Of a stretch of 64,000 bases of DNA, positions 49,577 through 61,581 are shown in pieces. The notes beneath the pieces were generated by a model. It did no database searches and was not told the DNA's origin. It saw only the letters and a list, made by a program, of their open reading frames with translations. Origin of the DNA: Anagrus nilaparvatae (lineage: Eukaryota > Arthropoda > Insecta > Hymenoptera > Mymaridae); contig JAKSXM010000007.1 of the NCBI GenBank assembly GCA_022575985.1, positions 72,415,001-72,479,000 on the forward strand. The letters are read 5' to 3'. The position numbers and the translations under genes were made by a program. Numbering within the stretch: the stretch's first letter is position 1; every line of letters starts with the position of its first letter.

Positions 49577-52160
49577 TCAAGAAACATTTTTTAATGCACT
49601 GTGAATCCTGACAGTCAGTCGACTTTCGAAGTCGTAGTCTTTGTACCGCGACTGGGCTTTTTCCAAAGCATCCCTCCCTTCTTCGATGTTCTGAAAAATT
49701 ATTTAAATTTCATTAAATTCAATAAATCCAATTTATTTTATTTTCAAGTTTTGCACTCACGTTTAAGTAACACAAGGTGCTGCCCAATTCATAAAGCGCG
49801 AATGCACTGATGTGCTGGTCGGTTGAATCGTTTGATGGGACTCTTTTTTTCAAACATGCACGGAAACATTTAACGGAAGAATTTTTATCGCCCAGATACA
49901 AGTAAGCTGCTCCTTTTATCAAGTCCGACAAACCAACCATGGGCTCTTCAAGGCCGTTGTTCTTACATTCTATATCAAAATTAATAATTATTAAATTAAT
50001 TAAAATTTAAAAAAAATTACTAGACCACTTACCAATGACAATACAGCGCAAGGCCTCCGGTGTGCAAGATGGTAACGCGTTCCAAAGATAAAGTAATTCA
50101 TAAATTAACAACTTGTAATAAAAAACTGTAAAAACTTGACCAGTTTCTATGTCGAGTAATTTGGCTGATCTTCTTGATATAAATTGCCCGAGTTGGTTTT
50201 CGCACGCTACACCACTCGTTAACAAATGTTGGAGTCTTTTGGAGGTCGTTTGCAATTTATCAAAGTCTCCCAGTGAACCGCAAGAAACTCGAGAAAAATA
50301 ATAAATTTAAATTTGCTAATTATAAAAATTCTAGATTAAATTATATTTACTTGCAGCTAAATAAGCGTAAAAACTTTTTGACCATCTCGATTCCTCTTGT
50401 AATTTGGTCAAGGACTCGTGGGCCTCTTGAAAATTAAGGCGAATCAAGTGGCACCAGGCAACTTCGTGTAAGCACAACAGTTTAACTTCTCTTTGAGTCG
50501 ATACTTCGACTGCTTTTTGGTATGAAATTAAGGCGTTATTTACGTTCGACTAAAGTAAAAAATAAAAGGTAATTTATTATTTGCAAATAGAATAAAGAGA
50601 AAATTTATTTTAATTTTACTTGTAGGCGTTCGATTCTGCCGGAAAAAAATAAAAATAATGCCGATTTTTCGAATTCAGGGTGGCATTCGAGTATTAGTTC
50701 TTTGGCAGTTTCGACTCCTGCTCGAACGTTGGCTCCGTCGAGGGCAAAGAATGGTCTGACGATTGTATGGTACCAAAGCAAAGCCAAGCTAAAAGTAAAA
50801 AATAATTAAAAAATTAGCAGTGGAAACATCTAGGCTGATCTAGTTGTTATAATTACGTTGCGAATGGTGCTCTCATATCTTCGCTCAACCTTGAAAAAAG
50901 CAAAGCATTTAATCCGCATTGTCTGTCGCCTTCGAATCCCAAAAATGATATGACTCTCAATACGGATGGAGGTAATAAGCTAACACATAATTGGAATATG
51001 CCGTAACCAAAACTAACTGCTCCCATCAATCTTTGCACCTCTGAAGGTTCAACGTACCTAAAAAATCATTGTTTATGGAATTTTAAGCTAAGTATCCAAG
51101 AAACTATAACTAAATAAGTATAAAAAATTACGGAGTTTGAGGCTCGGTTGTTAGTCCAGCGAAAGAGAAGAGCATTGATAATGAGCTTCGCAGACCCGAG
51201 GGCGATGATTCAGGTCCAGGACGAGGGCCTGCTATTTCTGAGGACGGAGATATATCGCTTATAGAAGCTATACTACACATAGAATGAAAACCGGACGGAT
51301 TATTTCCAAAAGTACGTCTATGAAGTTGTAGAATTTGATTGTAAGTATGTTGATAAGATCGCCAAGCTTTCCTAAGCATCCATCCGCCTTTCATATAACC
51401 AGTCAATTCTTGCTGCAACAACGTCAATAAAGCAATGCATACTTGCGAATCAGCTAGTACAACTTGGCGCTCTAAATTTTCGATGTACTTTTCCTGGATG
51501 ACGCAACATTATTTTTCAGACAACTTGCTTAATATAAGAATTCTTAAAGTATAGATCGACTTACGTCGGACGTGTCTTCCCCAAAAACTTTTGTTTTCAT
51601 TGATCTTAGCCAGCCAATGTCTCCTAAACACTTTCTTTCCATTTCTCGCAGCAGAGATAAGGATTCTTCGAGTTTGTCGTTTTCAAAAGTCATCAAAGCA
51701 TTCTAAAAAGAGAAATTTTAAAACTTACGAGCTCATTAGTGACTGGCGATAAGTTAAGTACCATGAACGAGACCAGGCATCTTCCGGATTGCACGTGAAA
51801 ACTGTTTGGGTACTGAGAAAATAAAATTTCAGCTTCTTCAGTTTTATTGTTAATTAGAAGAGAAATTCCTTTTCTCGAAGTGTACCATTCGGCCTCTGGT
51901 TTCAGAGAAGCCATTTCCTGATCTGAATCTGCGTTTGAATTATAGAAATTCGAGATATTTAAGTTGAATTTTTTAATTATTATTATTTTTTCGACTGACC
52001 TAGCGCTAAATTCGTAAATTCCTCGAGCACTTGCATATTTTTGGTAAAGCCACCGAGTGTCTTTGTTCCTTATTCCATAAATCCGTGTGATCAAAGATTC
52101 AAAACCGGCGCCTCGATTGGTAAACGGCGCCGGAAATACATTTTCACGATTATGGTACAT
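49577..52160 (-). CDS. TTC39: TTC39-family tetratricopeptide protein
   Basis: The family (Iml2/TTC39) has TPR helices; its role is poorly known, with links to lipid handling and trafficking. Secure exons on the minus strand: 51702-51565, 51493-51132, 51057-50857, 50788-50620, 50549-50351, 50287-50033, 49969-49761, 49690-49577. They are preceded by one ending at 51762 (RCLVSFM). Hallmarks: FENDKLEESLSLLREMERKC, GYMKGGWMLRKAWRSYQ, SFGYGIFQLCVSLLPPSVLR and LGFEGDRQCGLNAL. C-terminal TPR-like pieces include KGAAYLYLGDKNSSVKCFRA and ISAFALYELGSTL. The first coding part is uncertain: the frame stays open from an ATG at 52160 through 51763, and the only good donor there (gctag|gtcagt) does not match the phase of any nearby acceptor. 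Translation may start at 52160 or at the ATG at 51913. Confidence 0.8.
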
Positions 52161-53044
52161 TAATGTATAAAAATTGCAATATAAATTTTGTCGTATCGTC
52201 TACTAGATCTGAAAATTAGATTTTACTTTGAGCAAACTTTCGGAGCACTAAGTACTTACCTATGCAGCTAACGCGTTACGCTTATAATTAATGTACTCTA
52301 TAAAATAATTAGCGATCCCTTAGAAATCCGAAGGTTGACTAACCCCTTTAAGGTATCGCGAAACGATACGTATAAAAGTTACTCTTGTTATGATTCACGC
52401 GCGAGCACATTTTATTGATTTTTCGTCTGGAAATATACCGTGACCCTGAGAAATGCAGTCCAACTTTATCAATCGAGCTTGCAAAAAACAATGTCGCGCA
52501 TGCAACTAATTAATTATTTTTCAACATGAAAATCGTTAAATTTGCCTTTAATTAGTCAAGAGAAAATTTGCGCCAATTGAAAACCTAAAGTATATAACAT
52601 CCCTTCCCTATAATATCATTTCAATCAAATTGGCAAATCAGAAACAGAAAATTAATGCGCTTATTCAATTGACCTATAAATATTAGCCTCCGTTCGAGTC
52701 ATTTCGGAATATTATATTCTGATTCTTTCCGTAGAAAATAGAAAATACTTTTACGAAAAATCAAGTTTCTGTAACCGGACACTGATGGGTGCAAAAAATC
52801 AGTCGGTTTATATGGGCTAACTTAGTGCTTTTATGCAGCAAGGTTTTTTTTAAAATTTACTCCCTCTTATATCACAGAAAGAGAAATGGAAAATAATTAT
52901 TAATTAAAATCAGTTGAAATTAATTGTTCTTGACTATAATTATTAAGAGTAAGACTGATTAATGATTTTCCTATTTTTATAAGTATAGTTAACTGTTACG
53001 AATATTTTTCTTTATTTTTTCAAATTGAATTATATATAAATAAC
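52161..53044. other. Intergenic, TTC39 upstream region
   Basis: Presumed promoter side of TTC39 (about 52200-52420), then AT-rich sequence without recognisable genes. Confidence 0.4.
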
Positions 53045-54540
53045 TAAACAGGTGTATTATATTCTACAGACCCTTTATGTAATAGTACTTAGTGCCTATA
53101 GGCACTTAGACTCTCTAAGGGTGAATTCTTGTAATAGTAGTTACTGCCTACAGGCACTTAGACTCTCTAAGGGTGAATTCTTGTAATAGTAGTTACTGCC
53201 TACAGGCACTTAGACTCTCTAAGGGTGAATTCTTGTAATAGTACTTACTGCCTACAGGCACTTAGACTCTCTAAGGGTGAATTCTTGTAATAGTACTAAG
53301 TGCCTGCAGGCACTTAGACTCTCTAAGGGTGAATTCTTGTAATAGTACTTTTTGCCTGCAGACACTTTACTCTCTGAGGGCGAATTCTTGTAATAGTACT
53401 AAGTGCCTGCAGGCACTTGACCCTCTAAGGGTGAATTCTTGTAATAGTACTTTTTGCCTGCAGACACTTTACTCTCTAAGGGTGAATTCTTGTTGGAAAC
53501 GTTTTGAAAAGGTTTTGTGCTGTGTGGGTTTGGGTTATCTTTGGTTTCACCTTTGAGCGGTTCATCGCGACCCAGTACCCGCTGTACAGGCCGCAAATGG
53601 ATCGCCCAGACCTAGGGATTGGGGTTTGCAATTGTTCCCCATGAACGAGGAATTCCTAGTAAGCGCGAGACATACAAGATACGTAAAATTTAAAAAGTGT
53701 ACGCACAAAATAAAAAAAATACAAAGAGGCATCTTACGATGCTATCTATGTAACAGAAAAATCGAGAGATAATCTCTCATCAAATTAAAATGAAAAAAAA
53801 AATAAAATAAAAAGTGCTTAGAGCGATATAACTATTATAAATAATAACAATAATAATAACAACATAAAACATAATTTACTAAGATTAAAATATTTGTAGG
53901 CACCCTTAGAGGGTCAATTGCCTGCAGGCAAAGGAAACTATTACAAGAATTCACCCTTAGAGGGTCAATTGCCTGCAGGCAAAGGGAACTATTACAAGAA
54001 TTCACTCTTAGAAGGTCAAGTCCCTGCAGGCAAAGAGTACTATTACAAGAATTCACCCTTAGAGGGTCAATTGCCTGCAGGCAAAGGGAACTATTACAAG
54101 AATTCACTCTTAGAAGGTCAAGTGCCTGCAGGCAAAGAGTACTATTACAAGAATTCACTCTTAGAAGGTCAAGTGCCTGCAGGCAAAGAGTACTATTACA
54201 AGAATTCACTCTTAGAAGGTCAAGTGCCTGCAGGCAAAGAGTACTATTACAAGAATTCACCCTTAGAAGGTCAAGTGCTTGTAGGCAGTAAGTACTATTA
54301 CAAGAATTCACCCTTAGAAGGTCAAGTGCCTGTAGGCAGTAAGTACTATTACAAGAATTCACCCTTAGAGAGTCAAGTGCCTGTAGGCACTAAGTACTAT
54401 TACAAGAATTCACCCTTAGAAGGTCAAGTGCCTGTAGGCAGTAAGTACTATTACAAGAATTCACCCTTAGAGAGAAAATTGCCTGCAGACAAAAAAGTAC
54501 TATAACATAAAGGGTGTGTAGAATATAATAACTCTGTTTC
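53045..54540. mobile_element. Element made of two opposed 51-bp tandem arrays
   Basis: The outer ends are inverted: ttatattctaca, then accctttatg, at 53057-53080 and their inverse at 54507-54533. The first array (about 53080-53500) has about 8 copies of a 51-bp unit (agtgcctgcaggcactta, then ctctaagggtgaattcttgt). The second (about 53897-54495) has about 11-12 copies in reverse orientation. Each unit holds a tgcctgcaggca palindrome. The arrays flank a 400-bp spacer carrying an 18S rRNA fragment. Confidence 0.75.
53612..53669 (+). rRNA. 18S rRNA fragment (58 nt) inside the repeat element
   Basis: Starts ctagggattggggtttgcaa, continues through ttgttccccatgaacgagga and ends attcctagtaagcgcgag. 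This is the highly conserved eukaryotic 18S stretch just before the 3' domain, as I remember it for insects. The flanking sequence on both sides is not the expected 18S continuation, so this is a captured piece, not a functional gene. Confidence 0.8.
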
Positions 54541-54836
54541 GAAAACAAAATAACAATAAAAATATATTCTAAATATACTGGAAATAAAATATACTTATAA
54601 TATACTGGAAACAATTACCAAACATAATATAAAGTATAACTATGTATATTGTAAGCTAGACAACAATTTTAACCACATGTAGGTGAAGGAAATGATTAAG
54701 TAAACAAACAGATATATCCAGAATTTTAACATGTATTTGCATTTTTTGCAATTTATTAAAATATATTAACATTTTAACCAAGTTAATTCTATTTACAGTT
54801 AAATAATAGTTAATAGTTTCATGTTGTCCGTAACAT

Positions 54837-56216
54837 TTACACAAACTCTAAACCTTCAAATTTATAATCAGCCACTTTTAAATCCGGCATAATAATGTCA
54901 CCGTTAATGTTAAAAGCTGTAATATATGTTGCAGTTTTACCTTGAAATTCTTCCGATTTTAAGGCAACAATTATAGAGTCTTTTGAGTCTGGAAGAAATT
55001 TGAAACTGGAGAATCCTCTCACAGGAATAATTTTGCTTACGGTTGTTACCTAAATTAGTAAATATATTAGTAAATATACTCTACACATAACTAGAAAAAA
55101 GAAAAATTACCTTAATATTTGAAAAATTTTCATCAGCTGTGAGCAAAACATTGCAACTCTTCAGCTCATCGTCTACTTCGTTATATTTATCTTTGGAACA
55201 CCTTCTTGGTAGGAAAAACCATTTTTTATGAATTTCACTCCAAGCTCCAGATTCATGGATCATGTAGCCTATGTTAATTCAAAAAGTTATTTATATTTTA
55301 TACAGGCTATATTATCAATTTACCTGGATATTCAATATCGATAGCTTTTCTTAAGTTCTGATAATTTAAAATCCAGTTTAGAGACTGCACTTCTCCTTTA
55401 GGAGATATGACTTTGACCCATTGTGGATTGTTATGTTCGAATTCACCAGTAGCGGTAGTCCATTCTTTTCCCATACTTCCAACATACAGATGATTATCCT
55501 TAATTGCTGTCCATTCTGCTTTGAAACCTAAAAAAAATTTTCAAATAAAAAGGCCTAGGGTTACCATTATTGGTTTTACCTTTAGAATCTTTTCCATCGC
55601 CATCCATTAATATTAACCATGGATAAATTTTTTCATTTTCAATAATGAAAACTGTTCCAGTTCTGTCATCAAAAGTTAAAAGTCTCCCATCAAAGACAGT
55701 TAATTCAGACAGCTCCATTCCGCGCCCTTTCATTGATAAAGTTGATGAAAGAGTTATTGAACTATCCCACTTAACAGAAATTAAATTTTTTGACGGCATG
55801 TATGTTAAATAACCTTTTTTATAATAGCTGTTCCAAGTATTTTTTTTCTCATCATTTTTTGAATTTTGATCCAAATCACTAACAATTGCTATTGTATAAG
55901 TTATACCTGTGTATGTTTTTTCTGGGTTTGTTAAGGGATATGTTTTGTTATAAGAATAACTTGCACAAGACAATGAATTTTCAGCTGGTACTGAAACTAT
56001 TCTGTTATTAAGAGCAGGGTAACCGTAATAGAAAATAATAAATATAGTGAATAGAACAATTAAAATAAGAAAATGATTTTGCAATCGTAAGGTACTATTT
56101 CCTACTCTATAAATATGTGGAGTTCTTAAAGCTTTTCTCCAGTCACGAGAATGCATTCTCTCCGAAGAATCTCTTTTTTTATCACTTCTTTCTATTATTA
56201 AGGCTGTGGATGTCAT
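54837..56216 (-). CDS. CANT1: Calcium-activated nucleotidase 1-like apyrase
   Basis: Calcium-dependent hydrolase of UDP/GDP and other nucleoside diphosphates in the ER/Golgi lumen or secreted; in blood feeders the family gives salivary apyrases. Exons on the minus strand: 56216-55580, 55527-55324, 55268-55111, 55049-54837 (1212 nt, 403 aa; human CANT1 is about 401). A membrane anchor lies at about residues 46-66 (HFLILIVLFTIFIIFYYGYP). Family motifs: YTIAIVSDLDQNSK, NTWNSYYKKGYLTY, GRGMELSELTVFDGRLLTFD, DRTGTVFII, GFKAEWTAIKD, GKEWTTATGEF, ESGAWSEIHKKWFFLPRR, GFSSFKFLPDSKD and FEGLEFV. The ATG at 56216 gives the family length. The frame is open to 56286, where an acceptor (ttag) suggests an upstream exon, but the only ATG seen there (56373) is out of phase. 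Confidence 0.9.
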
Positions 56217-56907
56217 CTCATTTTCTATATCTTTTCTAGATGCGTTTGAAGGATGTGAAACTTGGCGAAACCTGGGTACCCACACTTCCTAATAAAATTA
56301 AAATTAAAGTTTTTATCAATTATTAAATATATTTTTTGCTTTTAATGTGACTAACCTCACTTTTATAAGTCATGTTTAAAAAATTGACAAGACCACTCCA
56401 TTATTTTTAAACATCTAATCTATCAATAAAAATTTTAAATTCTTACTGCATTTTTGATTGGTTCATTTATATATAAATATATAATATACTTAAACTTAAT
56501 TTATTTATGTCCATGTCACATATTGAAATTTAAAGTTTTATAAAATAATAATATTAAATATTAATGTGTAAATAGTATTGTATACATACTATACTATTAC
56601 TATACTATACTATATTCTATGATCCCTAACATCCCCACTATTATAATACTATATGAGAACCGCCAAATTTTTAATATAAAAAAGTTATTTACGTATACAT
56701 AAGCAGATAATTTTTAAAAAAAGTTTCATTTTGTTTGTTTATTTGGTGTAATTGATTAAAAGTAAATTTTTAATTTCTTCTTTTTATCTCGAAAAAAAAA
56801 GTAGTGTTCTAAAAATACATTTAAAAGTGTTCCTTTAAAAGTTTAAATATCTTTCCAACTAGGTTAGGTCAAAAGTTACTCTAAAAAGTAAAATAAGTAT
56901 AGTTGTT
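56217..56907. other. Divergent promoter region, CANT1 and torsin-like gene
   Basis: AT-rich region between two divergent genes. It probably contains the untranslated 5' exon of CANT1 (donor gag|gttagt near 56355) and the torsin-like promoter. No other gene is seen. Confidence 0.45.
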
Positions 56908-58425
56908 ATGGACAAAAACTTGAATAATTACTTGGATCCAAATCATAAGCTTACAAAAGCTGCTAGTTTTACAGAATTAACATCAATAACCAGAAAAGTT
57001 TTTTTAGAAGAAAATTGTCAGTTTAATGATGGTGGAAGTCTTGTGCGACAATACAGTTGTGAGCAAGTTTTTAATTGCGAAAGGTATGAATTATTATATT
57101 TAAGATCCAGAATTTAGAGAACTAAAAAATAATTTGTATTAATTAGCTTGAACAGTTCTGAAAAATTGAAATTCAATAAATCATCCAGTTTTCAAGATGT
57201 GTCATTAACCAAACCTCAAGATAATTTATTACCTAGTAAATTTGAACAGTTGTCTTTGTCAAATCAAACTCTAAATTTAACCAAAAGTGGTATGTCTTTA
57301 AGCATTTTAGCACCTCCAAAATTAGTTATACATCAAACATATAAATCTGAAAAAAGTGACATTGATTATGAAAAGCAATGGGAGTTAGATATTTTTAAGA
57401 AGCCCAGTGTAATTACTAGGAAACTAAAAGAGAAATGTGATGAAAACCAATGTGAATCAAATATTATTTGCACCAAATCTGATATTGTTAGTACAAAAAC
57501 AAACGAAAATAAACAAATCATTGAGGGCACTGTGACACTTGCAAATATGAAATCTGCAGATAAGAATACAGACATTGAAAATAAATCTAAAAATATGAAA
57601 AAATTTAAATTTTATTGTTTTCTGCTTTTTTTTGTTTCAATTGCAGTACTTGCTTTATTTATTTTAAAACCAGCAGGAGTTGTGAATTACATAAAAACGC
57701 TAGGATATTGTCACAGCAGGTATAATGTGAAATATTTGCCGCTTGAATTAAGAAAGGTTGTGCATGGTCAAAGTGAAGCTATAAATATAATTTCAGAAAA
57801 ATTTTTAGAAATTGATAAAAAGAATGGTTTAATTGTCATGTCATTTGTAGGTGGTATAGGTGTTGGAAAATCTCTTGTTGCTGAAATCATAAAAAAAAAT
57901 GTGCAATTTAAAAACTATAATGTAATTGATTACTTTCCACCATTTTATAAAAAAGTTCAGGATACTTATCTCTCGCTTTCAAAATGTTACTGTAATTTAA
58001 TAAGATTAGAAAATTTGAAAAGATACGATATAAAAGACACTGCATACTTTATTAACGAGTTAAAAAGTTTGGTAAAAAAAGACAGCCACAACTATTGTAT
58101 TATATTGATAGCTATATTCAATCCCCAGGATGTTGATAATTTGTTGAACAGGCAAATGAATTTAAGTGAAAGTATTAATCTAATTAACAAATCATTTAAA
58201 GAATATAATATACAATTTACAACAGTTCCTTTCAAACCTTTAAATGAAGAAGTATTATTACAATGTATAAATGATGCAGCTGATTACACAAACAGAAAAT
58301 TATCAAAAAAAGATATAATGTATATAAAGAAAGATTTAATTAATGCCAATAGTGGTTGCAAGGGTGCTTACGCAAAAGTTCAATTGATTGATAAGGTTGA
58401 AAAAGAAGTAAAAATGGAACTTTAA
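56908..58425 (+). CDS. Torsin-like AAA+ protein with an internal membrane anchor
   Basis: Exons 56908-57083 and 57147-58425 (1455 nt, 484 aa). The first 200 residues are Ser/Asn/Lys-rich and probably disordered. A membrane segment follows at about 211-231 (FYCFLLFFVSIAVLALFILK). The luminal-type torsin fold then begins: LRKVVHGQSEAINIISEKF, followed by the nucleotide loop GGIGVGKS near residue 295. The C-terminal torsin pattern (VPFKPLNEEVLLQCI, and GCKGAYAKVQ for the sensor-2 GCK motif) is present. The place where torsins have the Walker B DEMDK reads YCIILIAIFNPQ, without the acidic pair. Classical torsins have GxGKN in the loop. Architecture (long N-tail, then TM, then AAA) recalls torsin-4A, but orthology is a guess. 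Confidence 0.7.
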
Positions 58426-59589
58426 AAAAGATAATGTAACTTTTTGTATTTTGTCTAAAAGTTTAACATTTTCTCAGGATTTTAAGTACAAAATAGAAAG
58501 AGTGCCATTTATGAAATAACCGAGTACTTATAAACGTGATATTTATATTATTAATATTTACAAGATTATATGAGGAAACAAAAAAGACTTGTTTACGACT
58601 ATCATTAGATAAAAAAACTTAATATTCCTTAGTTAATTTAACTGTTAAATATAATTGGTAAATATTGGTAAAATCATAATTTTTTAAGTGGATTATAAAA
58701 AGCTCAAAGCTGTATCTATTTATTTTTACTATACTTACCAGGTTTATTTAAAATTAAAAGTTAAAAAAATATAAAATACTAAAAAATAAATTTTTGTATT
58801 ATTTTTGTTAAGTATAAATAATTGCATTTATAAAAATCGTTATTACTAATAGATTAATAGAAAAAAAAACTATTTTTATTATAGATTTAAAATTAAGCAA
58901 AGTTTTCAGAAAATTGTAAATTATACATTAAAAAAATATGTATTTGAATAAAATAATAATACCAGAATTATAATAAATAAAATAAAATTCATAATCTAAG
59001 ATAATTAAATTTTTAATGTTTTCTCTAGACTGACATTTTTCAAACTAATGACTGATTAAAATGTTTTGGAAAAATTTCACCCCAAACAGCTGTAAATTAT
59101 TTATAATTATTTACTATCTCACGAATTACTTGCTAATACGATTTGCAGAATTTGAATAATTTCATTTATTTAAAAATTTAAATCACCTTCGTAATTTTTG
59201 GGTTTGTTGTACCATTGTTGTACCAAAAAAATTTCAAAAAATCAGTTTCCGAGTTATAGCTATTTTGGGACACTCAAATTCTTGCGATTTATATTAATAA
59301 AATAGTAAAAAAAATTAAATAAAAGGGGACTATCGAATATTTGAATGTTTTGCAGTCACAAATTACACAAATAAAAACAAATCATAAAAAAAATATTTAT
59401 ACAGAAAAATTTCCTATTTTTTCTTCTTTCTGTAACCAACCGAGCCGCGGAGATATAATTTATTAAAATTAAGAATTAAATTGTATTTAGTATCTTGCAA
59501 AAGCCTTGAAAAATTAGTACTGGAAATTTTGGAGAAACAGCTCAAACAGCCTGGCAAGTTAGGGAATTTCAAAATTTTAAGTCGCTATT
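58426..59589. other. Gene-free, AT-rich
   Basis: Torsin-like 3' UTR, then very AT-rich sequence. Nothing recognisable. Confidence 0.45.
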
Positions 59590-60440
59590 CTGGTCAAATT
59601 TTGATTTTTAATTTTTTGGCATATAAGCACGTTTTAAGACCTCAGGAAGTTAAGAAACCGGGTTTTAAAAAAAGTATGTGTATGTGTGTGTATGTGTGTG
59701 TGTGTGTGCGTGTGTGTATGTGTATGTAACCGGTTATATTTCACAACCATTATAAAATTAATAAAATTTATTAGAAGTTATTGATCTGAATTGGAGCTTA
59801 TAACTTAATGATTTTATAAAAAATCAATTTTAAGACCGAATTTTTTTTTCAAAAATTTTTTCATCAAAAAAACTCAAACTACTTTTTTTTTTTTAATTTG
59901 GATGTAATACCTCAACTATTTCCATGAAAGTACTTATATTTGAAAGTACGATTTTTACTCGATATCTCGAATATGATAATTAATTTTTTGAAAATTTTTT
60001 TCCCAAAATTTTCGTCACAAAAACATACAAAAAACACCAATTTTTTTTTCTTTTTGGACGTAGTACCTAATTTATTTTTATGAAAGTACTAGTTTTAGAA
60101 AGTTCGTTTATAGTAATTTTTTGGATCTGATACCGAATTTTTTTCTCAAAATTAAAAAAACAAAAAAATTAAAAAAACTGCAATATTTTTTTTTTTTGGT
60201 GTAATACTTCATTTAATTCCATGAAAGTACTTATATTTGAAAATATGGTTATTACTCGATATCTCGAATCTTATAATTAATTTTTTGAAAGTTTCAAAGT
60301 TTTTGATCAATAAAAAAAACTTAAAATTTAATAGAAATGTATGTATGACTGCATGCTTGTAATCGAAGATATCTGTGACATATTGAAGTATTAAGCTCAT
60401 TGTTTGAGGAGCCTTATTGTTGGCAGGGTACTTTCTTATA
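59590..60440. repeat. Interspersed GGTTCCTC-type repeat, copy 3
   Basis: Starts in ctggtcaaattttgattttt (the palindromic start is missing), runs through ttggcatataagcacgtttt and a (tg)n run at about 59677-59725, and ends gaggagccttattgttggca followed by gggta. It has a short insertion (about 59760-59835) compared with the other copies. Confidence 0.65.
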
Positions 60441-60827
60441 TTTTAAAATAAAAATTAAAAATGTAATAATTTGGCTAATATATGAAATACTTCACTATTG
60501 GAATTTCCATGTAAATTTGACTTTTTTCAGAAAATTTTTTTTTTAATTTATATTTTTTTAATAACTTTGTAATTTATATGAATAGTTTTAGTAAAATTTA
60601 GTTTATTAAGTTATATATTCCAACAAAATGTGACCTTTTTGAAAAATATACGGATTTTTGAACTTTATTTTTATATATATAGTATATTCCATATAAAACC
60701 GAACTTTTTTTTGCATATGGCGTAATCCGTTTAAAAGTAAACTTGTGTGCATAAATCTTAATAAAGTGTTAAAAATCAAACTTTTGAAGACTATATACAA
60801 AACTATGGACCTTTTGTATGTTGAGTA

Positions 60828-61435
60828 CACGGTAGAGCTGCTTTGGTAAATTTTATTGTCCGCCATCTTGGAAAATCGGAAAATATGCTGGGTCGAAAAA
60901 TTGAATATTTTCCACTCTAAATTCACTTTTCTCACCCTCAAAAACCCCCTTGTGAAGTTAAAAATTAATATTTTTATATTTTATTGTCCGCCATCTTGGA
61001 AAATCGGAAAATATGTTGGGTCGAAAAATTGAATATTTTCCACCCTAAATTCATTTTTCTCACCCTCAAAAACCTCTTTGTTAAGTTAAAAGTTGATACT
61101 TTTAAATTTTATTGTCCGCCATTTTGGAAAATCGGAAAATATGCTGGGTCGAAAAATTGAATATTTTCCACTCTAAATTCACTTTTCTCACCCTCAAAAA
61201 CCCCCTTGTGAAGTTAAAAATTGATGTTTTAAAATTTTTTTGTCCGCCATCTTGGAAAAGCGGAAAATATGCTGGGTCGAAAAATTGAATATTTTCCACC
61301 CTAAATTCACTTTTCTCACCCTCAAAAAACCCCTTGTGAAGTTAAAAGTTGATACTTTTAAGATTTTATGGTCCGCCATCTTGGAAAATCGGAAAATATT
61401 TTGGGTCAAAAAATTGAAAATTATACCCCCAGGGT
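60828..61435. repeat. Minisatellite of about 128 bp, 4.5 copies, behind a foldback terminus
   Basis: cacggtagagctgctttggt at 60828 is the terminus of the 20625 foldback family. It runs directly into copies starting at ttgtccgccatcttggaaaa (about 60856, 60983, 61112, 61240, 61369). Each holds gaaaatatgctgggtcgaaa, ttgaatattttccac and ctcaccctcaaaaaccccct. No right-hand terminus is seen. Confidence 0.75.
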
Positions 61436-61494
61436 ATCCGCTTCTATGCAAGGTTCATTTTCATCCTAGGATCTTATTATTTTTTTTTTAAATA

Positions 61495-61566
61495 CCTGGT
61501 GGTTAACCATCTGGTTAACCATCTGAAAAGCCAGATGGTTAACCATCCTGGTTAACCAGGATGGTT
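61495..61566. repeat. Overlapping ggttaaccatc palindromes
   Basis: ggttaacca occurs four times in 70 bp. The two halves (ccatctggttaaccatctg, then cagatggttaaccatcctgg) form a strong hairpin. It ends close to the last predicted exon of the minus-strand coiled-coil gene. Confidence 0.6.
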
Positions 61567-61581
61567 TTTTTTGCGCGAGCT

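Noticed and set aside
53918..54505. Repetitive plus-strand frame as a secreted repeat protein, or the array as a CRISPR
   Set aside because: The frame follows from a 51-bp repeat length. The array has no unique spacers between repeats and sits in an insect genome.
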